Shown here piece after piece: positions 10,265 to 20,074 of a DNA stretch of 64,000 nt (position 1 is the first letter of the stretch; every line of letters starts with the position of its first letter). Source of the DNA: Herbiconiux sp. SALV-R1 (GTDB lineage Bacteria > Actinomycetota > Actinomycetes > Actinomycetales > Microbacteriaceae); the NCBI RefSeq assembly GCF_013113715.1, contig NZ_CP053344.1, forward strand, positions 992,001 through 1,056,000, read 5' to 3'. The position numbers and the translations under genes were made by a program. The notes below the pieces were generated by a model, which saw nothing but the letters and a program-made list of their open reading frames with translations, had not been told where the DNA came from and ran no database searches.

Positions 10265-10323
10265 AACACAACTTCGCACCGGCGCTCCCGGCCGAGCGCC
10301 GGTGCGAACCCTCAGGAGGAATC

Positions 10324-10767
10324 ATGAGCATCGCAGCACCTGTGACGGCTTCTCTTCGCACCACCATCCCCGCCGCCACCCGCACCAGCGCGACCAGCAC
10401 CGTCGCTACCGGCACTGCCACCACCAGCACTGTCGCCGCCGGCACTGCCGTCACGCCGAAGTTGCGCATCACCGCCCGCGGCCGCCGCGTCCTGGCGGCC
10501 CTCGTGGCCGTTCCCGTCATCACCGTGCTCGCGGTGGTGGCGCTCATGAGCGGTGGCTCCGCCATCGCCACCGGTGCAGGCTCCTCGGCCGACTTCGAGT
10601 ACGTCACCGTCGCCGGCGGGCAGAGCCTGTGGGGCATCGCCGAGTCGCTCGCCCCCGAGGCCGACCCTCGCGACGTCATCGCCGAGATCATGAGCCTCAA
10701 CCAGCTGAGCTCCTCCTCGGTGCAGCCCGGCCAGCGCATCGCCATCCCGGCCGACCTCGCCGACTGA
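10324..10767 (+). CDS. LysM protein divergent from lexA, probable SOS cell-division inhibitor
   Basis: 147 residues. A Thr/Ala-rich cytoplasmic N-terminus (about 1-50) is followed by one membrane helix (about 58-78, LAALVAVPVITVLAVVALM) and an outer LysM domain (about 95-143: YVTVAGGQSLWGIAESL ... IMSLNQLSSSSVQPGQRIAIP) that should bind peptidoglycan. Position and architecture equal YneA of Bacillus, DivS of Corynebacterium and Rv2719c of M. tuberculosis, proteins linked to SOS control of division; sequences diverge strongly, so the function is inferred from architecture and site. AGGAGG (10313-10318) sets the ATG start. Confidence 0.8.
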   Translation: MSIAAPVTASLRTTIPAATRTSATSTVATGTATTSTVAAGTAVTPKLRITARGRRVLAALVAVPVITVLAVVALMSGGSAIATGAGSSADFEYVTVAGGQSLWGIAESLAPEADPRDVIAEIMSLNQLSSSSVQPGQRIAIPADLAD

Positions 10768-10841
10768 TCGGCGGGCTCGGCACGGTCGCTGGGCCCGACC
10801 GCTCGGGGCGGGGGCCAGGCGATCGGGTCGCCGCGACTCGA

Positions 10842-10847
10842 TAGAAT
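10842..10847 (+). promoter_or_regulatory. -10 element of a probable leaderless hisC promoter
   Basis: TAGAAT lies 7 nt before the hisC GTG. The short gap leaves no room for a conventional leader. Confidence 0.6.
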
Positions 10848-10854
10848 CGTTGGA

Positions 10855-11952
10855 GTGACCACCCTCGACGAACTCCCCATCCGAGACGACCTGCGCGGTA
10901 GGGAGCCCTACGGCGCCCCGCATCTGCACCTCCCGGTCGAGCTGAACGTCAACGAAAACACTCACCCCATTCCCGAAGACGTCGCTCGCGACATCATCGA
11001 GTCGATCGCCCGCGAGCTGCTCCAGGTGAACCGCTATCCCGACCGCGAGTTCACCGCACTTCGTGACTCGCTCGCCGCGTACCTCGGTCACGGCCTCGGC
11101 CGCGACAACATCTGGGCCGCGAACGGCTCCAACGAGGTGCTGCAGCAGATCCTCATGGCATTCGGCGGGCCGGGCCGTTCCGTGCTGGGGTTCCCTCCCA
11201 CCTACTCGATGCACTCGATCATCGCGCACGGCACCGGCACCGAGTGGATCGCCGGCGAACGCGACACCGACTTCCAGATCTCGCCGCAGACCGCCGTCGA
11301 GTGGGTCGAGCGCACCAAGCCCGACCTCGTCTTCTTCTGCGCGCCCAACAACCCCACCGGCACCGCACTCGACCTCGACACCATCGCCGCGGCCTACGAC
11401 GCTACTGACGGGATGGTCGTCGTCGACGAGGCCTACGCCGAGTTCATGCCCGCCGACCGGCCGAGCGCCCTCACCCTCCTCGAGGGCCGACCGCGCCTGA
11501 TCGTGTCGCGCACGATGAGCAAGGCCTTCGCCTTCGCGGGCGCGCGCCTCGGCTACCTCGCCGCCGACCCCGCAGTCACCGACGCCATCCGTCTGGTGCG
11601 GCTGCCCTACCACCTGTCGGCGCTCACGCAGGCCGCCGCGGTCGCCGCGCTCGACCACGCCCCCGAGATGCTGGCGATGGTCGACGACATCAAGGCGCAG
11701 CGCGACCGCATCGTCACCGAACTCACCGAGCTCGGCTACCACCCGTGGCCGAGCGCCGCGAACTTCGTGCTGTTCGGCGGCGTCGACGACCCCGAGGCGC
11801 TGTTCGAGGCGCTGCTCGCCCGGGGCATCATCATCCGCAACCTCAGCATCCCGGGCCACCTCCGGGTGAGCGCGGGCACCGCCGCCGAGACCACGGCGTT
11901 CCTCGAGGCCATGCGCGAGCTGACCCCCGCCCCCACCGACCCCGCTCGATAG
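10855..11952 (+). CDS. hisC: Histidinol-phosphate aminotransferase
   Basis: 365 residues, fold type I PLP enzyme. The substrate-binding N-terminus ([14 protein letters not shown]), the cofactor segment [23 protein letters not shown], and the PLP lysine in [18 protein letters not shown] (about residue 223) are present. It catalyses the transamination of imidazole-acetol phosphate to histidinol phosphate. It begins a histidine cluster hisC-hisB-hisH-priA; hisD, hisF, hisI and hisG are not in the window. Confidence 0.97.
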   Translation: MTTLDELPIRDDLRGREPYGAPHLHLPVELNVNENTHPIPEDVARDIIESIARELLQVNRYPDREFTALRDSLAAYLGHGLGRDNIWAANGSNEVLQQILMAFGGPGRSVLGFPPTYSMHSIIAHGTGTEWIAGERDTDFQISPQTAVEWVERTKPDLVFFCAPNNPTGTALDLDTIAAAYDATDGMVVVDEAYAEFMPADRPSALTLLEGRPRLIVSRTMSKAFAFAGARLGYLAADPAVTDAIRLVRLPYHLSALTQAAAVAALDHAPEMLAMVDDIKAQRDRIVTELTELGYHPWPSAANFVLFGGVDDPEALFEALLARGIIIRNLSIPGHLRVSAGTAAETTAFLEAMRELTPAPTDPAR

Positions 11953-11955
11953 GAT
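11950..11955 (+). promoter_or_regulatory. -10 element of hisB overlapping the hisC stop
   Basis: TAGGAT begins with the hisC TAG stop and ends 7 nt before the hisB ATG. It suggests an extra leaderless transcript within the his cluster. Confidence 0.5.
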
Positions 11956-11962
11956 TCTCGAC

Positions 11963-12568
11963 ATGACCGCACCCCGCACCGCCCGTCTCGAGCGCGAGAC
12001 GAGCGAGTCGAGCATCGAGCTCTCGCTCGACCTCGACGGCACCGGAGTCTCCGACATCCAGACCTCGGTGCCGTTCTACGACCACCTGCTCACCGCCTTC
12101 GCGAAGCACTCGCTCACCGACCTCACCGTGCGGGCCAAGGGCGACATCGAGATCGACGTCCATCACACCGTCGAGGACATCGGCATCGTGCTCGGTCAGG
12201 CCATCCGCCAGGCGCTCGGCGACAAGTCGGGCATCTCGCGCTTCGGCGACGCCCTGGTTCCCCTCGACGAGGCGCTCGTGCAGGCCGTCGTCGACATCTC
12301 GGGGCGCCCCTACCTCGTGCACACGGGGGAGCCCGCCGGGTTCGAGTTCCACCTCATCGGCGGTCACTTCACCGGATCGATGGTGCGCCACGTCTTCGAG
12401 GCCATCACCTTCAACGCGGGCCTCACCGTTCACGTCACCGTGCTCGGCGGGCGCGACCCGCACCACATCGCCGAGGCCGAGTTCAAGGCCTTCGCCCGCG
12501 CCTTCCGTCAGGCCAAGGCGCTCGACCCGCTGGTGAGCGGCATCCCGTCGACCAAGGGTGCGCTGTGA
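11963..12568 (+). CDS. hisB: Imidazoleglycerol-phosphate dehydratase
   Basis: 201 residues, the monofunctional enzyme without a phosphatase domain. Metal-binding histidine motifs appear as [14 protein letters not shown] (about 71-84) and [16 protein letters not shown] (about 168-183). It converts imidazoleglycerol phosphate to imidazole-acetol phosphate, the substrate of HisC encoded just upstream. Its stop overlaps the hisH GTG (GTGA). Confidence 0.98.
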   Translation: MTAPRTARLERETSESSIELSLDLDGTGVSDIQTSVPFYDHLLTAFAKHSLTDLTVRAKGDIEIDVHHTVEDIGIVLGQAIRQALGDKSGISRFGDALVPLDEALVQAVVDISGRPYLVHTGEPAGFEFHLIGGHFTGSMVRHVFEAITFNAGLTVHVTVLGGRDPHHIAEAEFKAFARAFRQAKALDPLVSGIPSTKGAL

Positions 12569-13200
12569 AGCGCCCGAACGTCGTGCTGCTCGACTACGGC
12601 AGCGGCAACATCCACTCCGCGGCGAAGGCGCTCGAGCGCGCCGGAGCCGACGTCACCGTCACCGGAGACCGCCTCGCCGCCCTCGAGGCCGACGGCCTGC
12701 TCGTACCCGGCGTCGGAGCGTTCAGCGCCGTGATGGATCAGCTCACCGCCGTGCGCGGCGGCGAGGTCATCGACAAGCGCCTCGCCGGCGGCCGCCCGGT
12801 TCTCGGCATCTGCGTAGGCATGCAGGTGATGTTCTCCGACAGCAACGAGCGCGGCGTCGAGGCCGAGGGCCTCGGCGAGTGGCCCGGCACGGTCGAACTG
12901 CTCGACGCCGAGGTGGTGCCGCACATGGGCTGGAACACCGTCGAGCCCCCCGCGGGCACGGTGCTCTTCGACGGCATCGAAGACGAGCGCTTCTACTTCG
13001 TGCACTCCTACGCGGCCCAGAACTGGGAGCTCACCCCCGACAAGACGCACCGGCCCCCGCTGGTCACCTGGGCCGAGCACGGAGCGAAGTTCGTGGCCGC
13101 GGTGGAGAACGGCCCGCTCTCGGCAACGCAGTTCCACCCCGAGAAGTCGGGCGACGCCGGCATCCGCCTGCTCTCCAACTGGCTCGGCACGCTCGACTGA
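12565..13200 (+). CDS. hisH: Imidazole glycerol phosphate synthase, glutaminase subunit
   Basis: 211 residues, class I glutamine amidotransferase. The nucleophile cysteine is in [11 protein letters not shown] (about residue 88) and the His/Glu pair in [12 protein letters not shown] (about 190). With HisF it channels ammonia to form imidazole glycerol phosphate and AICAR. hisF is not in the window; in Actinobacteria it usually follows priA, and here the gene after priA is an SseB-type gene instead. Confidence 0.97.
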   Translation: MKRPNVVLLDYGSGNIHSAAKALERAGADVTVTGDRLAALEADGLLVPGVGAFSAVMDQLTAVRGGEVIDKRLAGGRPVLGICVGMQVMFSDSNERGVEAEGLGEWPGTVELLDAEVVPHMGWNTVEPPAGTVLFDGIEDERFYFVHSYAAQNWELTPDKTHRPPLVTWAEHGAKFVAAVENGPLSATQFHPEKSGDAGIRLLSNWLGTLD

Positions 13201-13238
13201 GTTCCGAACCCGCCGCGTGGCCGGTAGCCGGCCCCGTT

Positions 13239-13267
13239 TCGACGTGGCCGCCCCGAGTCGCTACTAT
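13239..13267 (+). promoter_or_regulatory. Candidate promoter of priA
   Basis: TCGACG (13239-13244) and TACTAT (13262-13267) are separated by exactly 17 bp in the 111-bp gap before priA. A ribosome-binding GAGGAA lies before the ATG at 13312, so this would be a conventional leadered transcript. Confidence 0.5.
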
Positions 13268-13311
13268 CGCGGGGGGCCGCCGCCCGCATCCGCACGATCG
13301 AGGAACCAACA

Positions 13312-14058
13312 ATGAGTGAGTTCAACAAGGCACCCGGTCTGGTGCTGCTGCCCGCCGTCGACGTCGCCGACGGGAAGGCCGTGAGGCTCACGCAGGGCAA
13401 GGCGGGCACCGAGACCCACCACGGCGACCCGGTCGACGCCGCCGCCGACTGGATCTCGCAGGGCGCCGAGTGGATCCACCTCGTCGACCTCGACGCCGCC
13501 TTCGGGCGCGGCAGCAACCTCGGCGTCATCAAGAAGGTCATCCGCCAGGCGAAGGGCGTCAACGTTGAGGTCTCGGGCGGCATCCGCGACGACGAGAGCC
13601 TCGAGACCGCGCTCGAGTCGGGTGCGAAGCGCATCAACCTCGGCACTGCGGCGCTCGAGAACCCCGAGTGGGCGGCCCACGTCATCGCCCAGTACGGCGA
13701 GGCCATCGCCGTGGGCCTCGACGTGCGCGGCACCACCCTCGCCGCCCGCGGTTGGACGCAGGACGGCGGCGACCTCTGGCAGGTCATGGACCGCCTCGAA
13801 GAAGCCGGATGCGCGCGCTACGTCGTCACCGACGTCACCAAAGACGGCACCCTGAAGGGCCCGAACGTCGAGCTGCTCCGCCAGGTGATGGAGCGCACCT
13901 CGCGCCCCGTCATCGCCTCGGGCGGTATCTCGAGCCTCGACGACATCGCCGAACTGCGCGCCCTCGTGCCGCTCGGCCTCGAAGGCGCCATCGTCGGCCG
14001 GGCCCTGTACTCGGGTGCCTTCACCCTGGCCGAGGCGCTGGATGTCGCATCCGACTGA
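13312..14058 (+). CDS. priA: Bifunctional HisA/TrpF isomerase PriA
   Basis: 248 residues, (beta/alpha)8 barrel. Catalytic aspartates sit in [15 protein letters not shown] (about residue 16) and [15 protein letters not shown] (about 177), and the phosphate loops [12 protein letters not shown] and [13 protein letters not shown] are intact. In Actinobacteria this protein isomerises both ProFAR (histidine) and PRA (tryptophan) because trpF is missing; the dual role is inferred from taxonomy and the PriA-like sequence, since trpF cannot be searched here. The 3' end overlaps the next gene by 17 nt. Confidence 0.94.
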   Translation: MSEFNKAPGLVLLPAVDVADGKAVRLTQGKAGTETHHGDPVDAAADWISQGAEWIHLVDLDAAFGRGSNLGVIKKVIRQAKGVNVEVSGGIRDDESLETALESGAKRINLGTAALENPEWAAHVIAQYGEAIAVGLDVRGTTLAARGWTQDGGDLWQVMDRLEEAGCARYVVTDVTKDGTLKGPNVELLRQVMERTSRPVIASGGISSLDDIAELRALVPLGLEGAIVGRALYSGAFTLAEALDVASD

Positions 14059-14821
14059 CCCGCACCTCGCCGACTCGGCGGGGCAGCCGTGGAAGGGCAG
14101 GCACTTCGCCGCCCACGACACCTCGCACGACACCGACGACGGCACGGCGCCGCCCGCCCTGCATGCCGCGCTGACCTCCTTCGCGAGCGGTGAAGCTGGC
14201 CAGGAGCAGGTCGTCGACGCGTTGCGCGACGCACGCCTGCTGGTGCCCCTCGTGGCCCACGCGGGCGACGAAGGGCTGACGGATGCGGGGCTCCGCGTCG
14301 ACAAGACCCAGGAGCTCTCCCTCGTCACCGTCGCCGGCCCCGACGGGCGCACGGTGCTCCCCGCGTTCACCTCGGTGGAGGCGTTGTCGCGCTGGAACCC
14401 GCAGGCGCGGCCGATCCCCGTCGACGCGCGCCGGGTCGCCCTGGCCGCTGCCGCCGAAGGCACGGAGATCGTCGTCATCGACCCCGCCTCGCCGACCGAG
14501 TTCGCGCTCCGTCGACCCATGGTGTGGGCGCTCGCGCAGGGCGAGCCGTGGGCGCCCGCGGTCGACGATCCCGCCGTCACCGACGCCTTCGAGCTGTCGA
14601 TCGCCGCGGAGGAGGCGGTGGCGGGCCTGCGGCTGGTCTCCGGCGACCCTTCCGCCCGGCTCGTCGGCGCGGAGATCGTCGTGGTGCTCGCGCTCGTGCC
14701 GGGTCTCGATCAGGATGCGCTGGGTGCGCTCCTGGGGCGGTTGCAGCAGCGCTGGAGCGAGCATCCGCTCATCGCCGACCGGGTCGACTCGCTTTCCGTG
14801 AAGCTGACCGCCGTCAGCTGA
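14042..14821 (+). CDS. SseB family protein
   Basis: 259 residues matching the SseB N-terminal domain as found in Actinobacteria ([19 protein letters not shown] ... [17 protein letters not shown] ... [15 protein letters not shown]). The role of these proteins is unknown. The ATG at 14042, inside the 3' end of priA, gives the best start; a further in-frame ATG at 14015 would lie deeper in priA. The 3' end overlaps the convergent DUF1844 gene by 8 nt. Confidence 0.8.
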   Translation: MSHPTDPHLADSAGQPWKGRHFAAHDTSHDTDDGTAPPALHAALTSFASGEAGQEQVVDALRDARLLVPLVAHAGDEGLTDAGLRVDKTQELSLVTVAGPDGRTVLPAFTSVEALSRWNPQARPIPVDARRVALAAAAEGTEIVVIDPASPTEFALRRPMVWALAQGEPWAPAVDDPAVTDAFELSIAAEEAVAGLRLVSGDPSARLVGAEIVVVLALVPGLDQDALGALLGRLQQRWSEHPLIADRVDSLSVKLTAVS

Positions 14822-15176
14822 CCGGCCCGGTGAGCTTCTCGCCCGGGCCCTGGCCGATCGGGTCGGGGATGATCGACGCCTCGCGGAACGCCAGCTGGAG
14901 CGAGCGCAGGCCGTCGCGGAGGCTCCTGGCGTGCTGGTCGCCGATCTCGGGCGCCGAGGCGGTGACGAGGCCGGCGAGGGCGATGATGAGCTTGCGCGCC
15001 TCGTCGAGGTCGATCTGGTTCTCGGGGTCGTCGGCGAGCCCGCACTTCACCGCGGCGGCGCTCATGAGGTGCACGGCGGTGGTGGTGATGACCTCGACCG
15101 CGGAGACCTCGGCGATGTCGCGCACGGCGTCGCTCGGCGCGTCGTCGTGGTCGTAGGGGGAGGTGATGTCGCTCAT
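14814..15176 (-). CDS. DUF1844 family protein
   Basis: 120 residues. VITTTAVHLMSAAAVKCGLADDPENQIDLDEARKLI is the DUF1844 signature; no transmembrane segment or catalytic motif is obvious. In Actinobacteria the gene is typically beside infC, as here, and divergent to it. The function is unknown. Confidence 0.8.
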   Translation of the reverse strand: MSDITSPYDHDDAPSDAVRDIAEVSAVEVITTTAVHLMSAAAVKCGLADDPENQIDLDEARKLIIALAGLVTASAPEIGDQHARSLRDGLRSLQLAFREASIIPDPIGQGPGEKLTGPVS

Positions 15177-15212
15177 CGCGAGAAGTCCTAACTACTTCGG
15201 CCCAGTCTCTGC

Positions 15213-15440
15213 TAGACTCTTCGAGGCTCTGAGGCCATTGGTCTCAGTATGAAAGTGGAGAATCTCCCACCCGCGCATACCGCCTCAACAGGTTACCGGG
15301 TCGATTGCACTCCCTGTGTTGATGGTTCGCCCTTCGGGCGACACGATGAACGCAGAGTCAGGGTGTGTGGTGCCGCGTGAAGGTTGCGTGTGCACGGGGG
15401 AGCTCCGTTTTCGTCAACACACGAAACTAAGGAGCAACGC
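15213..15440 (+). promoter_or_regulatory. infC promoter and 5' leader with hairpins
   Basis: TAGACT (15213-15218) is a good -10. About 215 nt of transcribed leader precede infC and contain small hairpins: CTGAG/CTCAG at 15229-15247, a GTGG-AGA/TCTC-CCAC stem near 15255-15270 and TCGCCC/GGGCGA at 15329-15344. infC-rpmI-rplT operons often carry leader structures bound by L20 or by terminators; no known Rfam class can be assigned by eye. Confidence 0.5.
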
Positions 15441-16079
15441 ATCAGCGATCCCCGTACCAACGACCGTATCCGAGTTCCCGAGGTCCGCCTCGTGGGCCCG
15501 GGCGGCGAGCAGGTCGGCGTCGTCAGCATCGACGTCGCACTCCGTCTTGCCCAGGAGGCAGACCTCGACCTCGTCGAGGTCGCACCGAACTCCAAGCCCC
15601 CGGTCGCCAAGATCATGGACTACGGAAAGTTCAAGTACGAAGCCGCGCAGAAGGCGAAAGAAGCGCGTCGCAACCAGGCCAACACGATCCTCAAAGAGGT
15701 TCGCTTCCGCCTCAAGATCGACGTGCACGACTACGAGACCAAGCGCAAGCGTGCCGAGGGCTTCCTCAAGGCCGGCGACAAGGTCAAGGCGATGATCCTC
15801 TTCCGCGGTCGCGAGCAGTCGCGCCCCGAGCAGGGCGTGCGCCTGCTCCAGCGCTTCGCCGAAGACGTCGCCGAGTTCGGCACCGTCGAGTCGAACCCCA
15901 CGATCGACGGCCGCAACATGGTGATGGTCATCGGTCCGCTGAAGAACAAGTCCGAGGCGAAGGCCGAGCAGAACGCTCGCCGCGACGCCTCCAAGGCCCG
16001 CAACCACGGCGGCGACGCCGAGGCGGCCAGCACGAACTCCGACCAGGCGCCGGCCACCCCCGCCGCCTCGGCCGAGTAG
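15441..16079 (+). CDS. infC: Translation initiation factor IF-3 with ATC start
   Basis: 212 residues when started at ATC 15441. The N-domain ([20 protein letters not shown]) and C-domain ([20 protein letters not shown]) are canonical; an Ala/Ser-rich tail of about 35 residues follows. The ATC is chosen because AAGGAG (15429-15434) is 6 nt upstream and homology begins there; longer ATG/GTG versions add unrelated residues. IF-3 rejects non-standard start codons, and infC is classically started with AUU or a similar codon so that IF-3 represses itself; this ATC fits that scheme. Confidence 0.95.
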   Translation: MSDPRTNDRIRVPEVRLVGPGGEQVGVVSIDVALRLAQEADLDLVEVAPNSKPPVAKIMDYGKFKYEAAQKAKEARRNQANTILKEVRFRLKIDVHDYETKRKRAEGFLKAGDKVKAMILFRGREQSRPEQGVRLLQRFAEDVAEFGTVESNPTIDGRNMVMVIGPLKNKSEAKAEQNARRDASKARNHGGDAEAASTNSDQAPATPAASAE

Positions 16080-16136
16080 GAATCCACCCCGGCCGTCCCG
16101 GCCGCGGAAAGCCCGAACAACACGAGGAGAACCACG

Positions 16137-16331
16137 ATGCCCAAGCAGAAGACCCATTCCGGGTCCAAGAAGCGTTTCAAGGTCACCGGCAGCGGCAAGA
16201 TCATGAAGCAGCAGGCCGGAATGCGCCACAACCTGGAGGTCAAGGCCCCTGGGCGCAAGGCTCGCCTGAACCACGACCAACTGCTCTCGAAGGCAGACAC
16301 CAAGGTCGCCAAGAAGCTTCTCGGCCTGTAA
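16137..16331 (+). CDS. rpmI: 50S ribosomal protein L35
   Basis: 64 residues, very basic, with the family start [20 protein letters not shown]. It lies 57 nt after infC in the conserved infC-rpmI-rplT operon. GAGGAGA upstream (from about 16123) supports the ATG. Confidence 0.98.
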   Translation: MPKQKTHSGSKKRFKVTGSGKIMKQQAGMRHNLEVKAPGRKARLNHDQLLSKADTKVAKKLLGL

Positions 16332-16373
16332 TCACACTGCAGCAGCCGACCGAGACCTAGAAGGACAAGAACA

Positions 16374-16760
16374 ATGGCAAGAGTGAAGAGGGCCGTCAAC
16401 GCCCACAAGAAGCGTCGGGTCATCCTCGAGCGCGCCGAGGGCTACCGCGGCCAGCGGTCGCGCCTGTACCGCAAGGCGAAGGAGCAGGTCACCCACTCCC
16501 TCGTCTACTCCTACCGCGACCGCCGTGCCCGCAAGGGCGACTTCCGTCGCCTCTGGATCCAGCGCATCAACGCCGCCTCGCGTCAGAACGGCCTCACCTA
16601 CAACCGCCTCATCCAGGGTCTCGCCCTGGCCGGCATCGAGGTCGACCGCCGCATCCTGGCCGAGCTTGCCGTGAACGAGCCCGCCACCTTCGCCGCCCTG
16701 GTGCAGAGCGCGAAGGCCGCCCTTCCCGCCGACACCTCGGCGCCGAAGACCGCTGCGTAG
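16374..16760 (+). CDS. rplT: 50S ribosomal protein L20
   Basis: 128 residues. [19 protein letters not shown] and the long basic helix ([20 protein letters not shown]) are typical of L20, an early assembly protein that binds 23S rRNA and in other phyla autoregulates this operon. The last 10-12 residues ([11 protein letters not shown]) are a short Ala/Pro tail. Confidence 0.98.
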   Translation: MARVKRAVNAHKKRRVILERAEGYRGQRSRLYRKAKEQVTHSLVYSYRDRRARKGDFRRLWIQRINAASRQNGLTYNRLIQGLALAGIEVDRRILAELAVNEPATFAALVQSAKAALPADTSAPKTAA

Positions 16761-16800
16761 TCGCGACACCGCATCGACACAACAGAAGAGAGAGCGCCAC

Positions 16801-17601
16801 ATGCTGGACAATCCGCGATCACCTCGGGTTAGGGCTGTGGCGAAACTCGCCAAGAAGGGAGCCCGGTCTGAGACCGGGCTCTTTCTCTTGGAGGGGCCGC
16901 AGGCGGTGGGGGAGGCCCTCACCTACAGCCCCGAGCTGATCGTCGAGCTCTACGCCACCCCCACGGCGCTCGAGCGGTACGGAGACATCGCTCAGAAGGC
17001 CGCCGCGGCCTCGCTCGATGTCGACTTCGTCACCGAGCAGGTGCTCGACACCATGGCCGACACCGTCACCCCTCAGGGCTTCGTGGCGGTGTGCCGGCAG
17101 TTCCCCACGGCGGTGAAGGAGATCTTCGCCGCCCGGCCTCGACTCATCGCCGTCCTCGAAGAGGTGCGCGACCCCGGCAACGCCGGAACCATCATCAGGG
17201 CGGCGGATGCGGCGGGGGCCGACGCGGTCATCCTCACCGGCCGCTCGGTCGACCTCTACAACCCGAAGGTCGTGCGCTCCACGACCGGTTCGCTGTTCCA
17301 CCTCCCCGTGGCCGTCGACGCCACCCTCGCCGACGTGCTCGACCGTGCTCGCGAGGCCGGACTGCAGGTGCTTGCCGCCGACATCAAGGGCGACGACCTG
17401 CTCGACGTGCGCACCGCCGGGCTCCTCTCCGCGCCCACCGCGTGGCTGTTCGGCAACGAGGCGCGGGGCCTCGACGACGACGACCTGCGCCAGGCCGATC
17501 GTGCCGTGTCGCTGCCCATCTACGGGCAGGCCGAGTCGCTCAATCTCGCCACCGCGGCCTCGGTGTGCCTCTACGAGAGCGCCTTCGCCCACCGCTCCTG
17601 A
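16801..17601 (+). CDS. TrmH/SpoU-family RNA 2'-O-methyltransferase
   Basis: 266 residues with the substrate-binding N-domain ([19 protein letters not shown]) and the SPOUT knot: motif 1 [18 protein letters not shown] (about 121-138), motif 2 [15 protein letters not shown] (about 215-229), motif 3 [18 protein letters not shown]. Such enzymes methylate ribose 2'-OH of rRNA or tRNA; the gene regularly follows rplT in Actinobacteria, but the target base is not known from sequence. Confidence 0.92.
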   Translation: MLDNPRSPRVRAVAKLAKKGARSETGLFLLEGPQAVGEALTYSPELIVELYATPTALERYGDIAQKAAAASLDVDFVTEQVLDTMADTVTPQGFVAVCRQFPTAVKEIFAARPRLIAVLEEVRDPGNAGTIIRAADAAGADAVILTGRSVDLYNPKVVRSTTGSLFHLPVAVDATLADVLDRAREAGLQVLAADIKGDDLLDVRTAGLLSAPTAWLFGNEARGLDDDDLRQADRAVSLPIYGQAESLNLATAASVCLYESAFAHRS

Positions 17602-17683
17602 ACGTTTCGAGGATGTTTCGGTTCAGTCACGGAACTCTTTGACGAATTGCGGCCCCCCGTTGGGGTGTGGTTGGGTGAAGGCC

Positions 17684-18475
<792 letters not shown>

Positions 18476-18531
18476 GCGGGTACCACCCGGCGCACACGAG
18501 CGCCGGGGCACAGCACAGAGAGGTACGACTG

Positions 18532-19395
18532 ATGAGGCACAAGAAGCTATCGTTTCTCGCGATCGCCGCGGTGACCGCCGTGGCACTGTCTGGATGCGCG
18601 GGGGGCTCGGGCGACACGGCCGAGCCCGAGGTGGAGGCAGCACCCACCTTCGCTGCAGGCTCCACGATGCAGACGCTCGCCGACGCCGGCAAGATCACCA
18701 TCGGCACGAAGTTCGATCAGCCCCTGTTCGGGCTCGTCGGCCCCGACGGCACCCCGGAGGGCTTCGACGTCGAGATCGGCAAGATCATCGCCGGCAAGCT
18801 CGGCATCGCCCCCGAGAACATCGAGTGGGTCGAGACCGTCTCGGCCAACCGCGAGCCGTTCATCCAGAACGGCGAGGTCGACCTGGTGGTGGCGACGTAC
18901 ACCATCAACGACAAGCGCAAAGAGGTCATCTCGTTCGCCGGGCCGTACTACATGGCCGGCCAGAGCATCCTCACCCTCGCCGACGACGACACCATCGAGA
19001 GCGAAGACGACCTCGTCGGCAAGCCGGTGTGCTCGGTCACGGGTTCCACCCCGGCGGCGAACCTCGAGGCGCTCGGCGCTCAGGTGGTGCTCACCGACAC
19101 CTACACGAACTGCCTCGAGCCGCTGCGCACGGGCCAGGTGGTCGCGGTGTCGACCGACAACGTCATCCTCGCCGGCCTCGCCGCGCAGAACGAGGGCGAG
19201 TTCAAGGTGGTGGGCGAGCCCTTCACCGACGAGCCCTACGGCATCGGCCTCGCCAAAGACGACACCGACTTCCGGAACTTCATCAACGACACCCTCGAGG
19301 AGTCGTACGAAGACGGCAGCTACGAGGCGGCCTGGGACGGAACGGCAGGCACGGTGCTGCCGTTCGTCGAGCCCCCGGCAGTCGACCGCTACTGA
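18532..19395 (+). CDS. gluB: Glutamate-binding lipoprotein of the ABC transporter
   Basis: 287 residues. A lipoprotein signal peptide (MRHKKLSFLAIAAVTAVA, lipobox LSGC with Cys near residue 22) is followed by an SBP_bac_3 domain (KITIGTKFDQPLFGLV, GFDVEIGKIIAGKLGI, VDLVVATYTINDKRKEVISF). The protein would be anchored to the outer face of the membrane and deliver the amino acid to GluCD. Glutamate is the substrate in the close Corynebacterium system; here it is inferred from order and similarity. Confidence 0.93.
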   Translation: MRHKKLSFLAIAAVTAVALSGCAGGSGDTAEPEVEAAPTFAAGSTMQTLADAGKITIGTKFDQPLFGLVGPDGTPEGFDVEIGKIIAGKLGIAPENIEWVETVSANREPFIQNGEVDLVVATYTINDKRKEVISFAGPYYMAGQSILTLADDDTIESEDDLVGKPVCSVTGSTPAANLEALGAQVVLTDTYTNCLEPLRTGQVVAVSTDNVILAGLAAQNEGEFKVVGEPFTDEPYGIGLAKDDTDFRNFINDTLEESYEDGSYEAAWDGTAGTVLPFVEPPAVDRY

Positions 19396-19426
19396 GGCGA
19401 TGACGGATGAGTGAAGCGAGGCCCGA

Positions 19427-20074
19427 GTGAACGTCGTCATCGACAATCTGCCGCTGTATCTCGAGGGATTCGGCCAGACCTTGTCGTTGCTGCTGCTCTC
19501 GGGCCTCGCGGCACTCGTCGTGGGCACCATCGTGGCGGTGATGCGCATCTCGCCGATCCCCACGCTGTCGGGGTTCGCGGCGGTCTACACCGAGCTGCTG
19601 CGCAACACCCCGCTCACGCTGGTGCTGTTCTTCTGCGCGATCATCCTTCCCTACCTGGGGTCGGAGCTGCCGTACTTCTGGTGCGCCGTCATCGGCCTCA
19701 CGGCCTACACCTCCCCGTTCGTCGCCGAGGCGCTCCGCTCGGGCGTGAACGGCGTGCCGATCGGTCAGGCCGAGGCGGCGCGGAGCCTCGGGCTCGGCTT
19801 CGGGCAGACGGTCACCATCGTCATCTTCCCGCAGGCGTTCCGCATGGTCATCCCGCCGCTCATCAACGTCATGATCGCGCTCACCAAGAACACCTCGGTG
19901 GCCGGCGCCTTCTTCGTGGCCGAGCTGTTCGGGGTGGGCCGCACGCTCGCCAACGCCAACGGCAACGCGGTGGTCGCGGTGCTGCTCGCGGTCGCCACCT
20001 TCTACCTCCTCATCACCATCCCGCTCGGCATCCTCGCCGGGCGGCTCGAGAAGAGATTCGCGGTGCAGCGATGA
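19427..20074 (+). CDS. gluC: Amino-acid ABC transporter permease
   Basis: 215 residues, HisMQ-type permease with about five membrane helices (first: LPLYLEGFGQTLSLLLLSGL). The EAA loop is EAARSLGLGFGQTVTIVIFPQAF (conserved portion EAARSLGLG...P). The GTG start at 19427 has GAGG upstream. Its 3' end overlaps gluD by four bases (ATGA), so the two permease subunits are made in step. Confidence 0.93.
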   Translation: MNVVIDNLPLYLEGFGQTLSLLLLSGLAALVVGTIVAVMRISPIPTLSGFAAVYTELLRNTPLTLVLFFCAIILPYLGSELPYFWCAVIGLTAYTSPFVAEALRSGVNGVPIGQAEAARSLGLGFGQTVTIVIFPQAFRMVIPPLINVMIALTKNTSVAGAFFVAELFGVGRTLANANGNAVVAVLLAVATFYLLITIPLGILAGRLEKRFAVQR

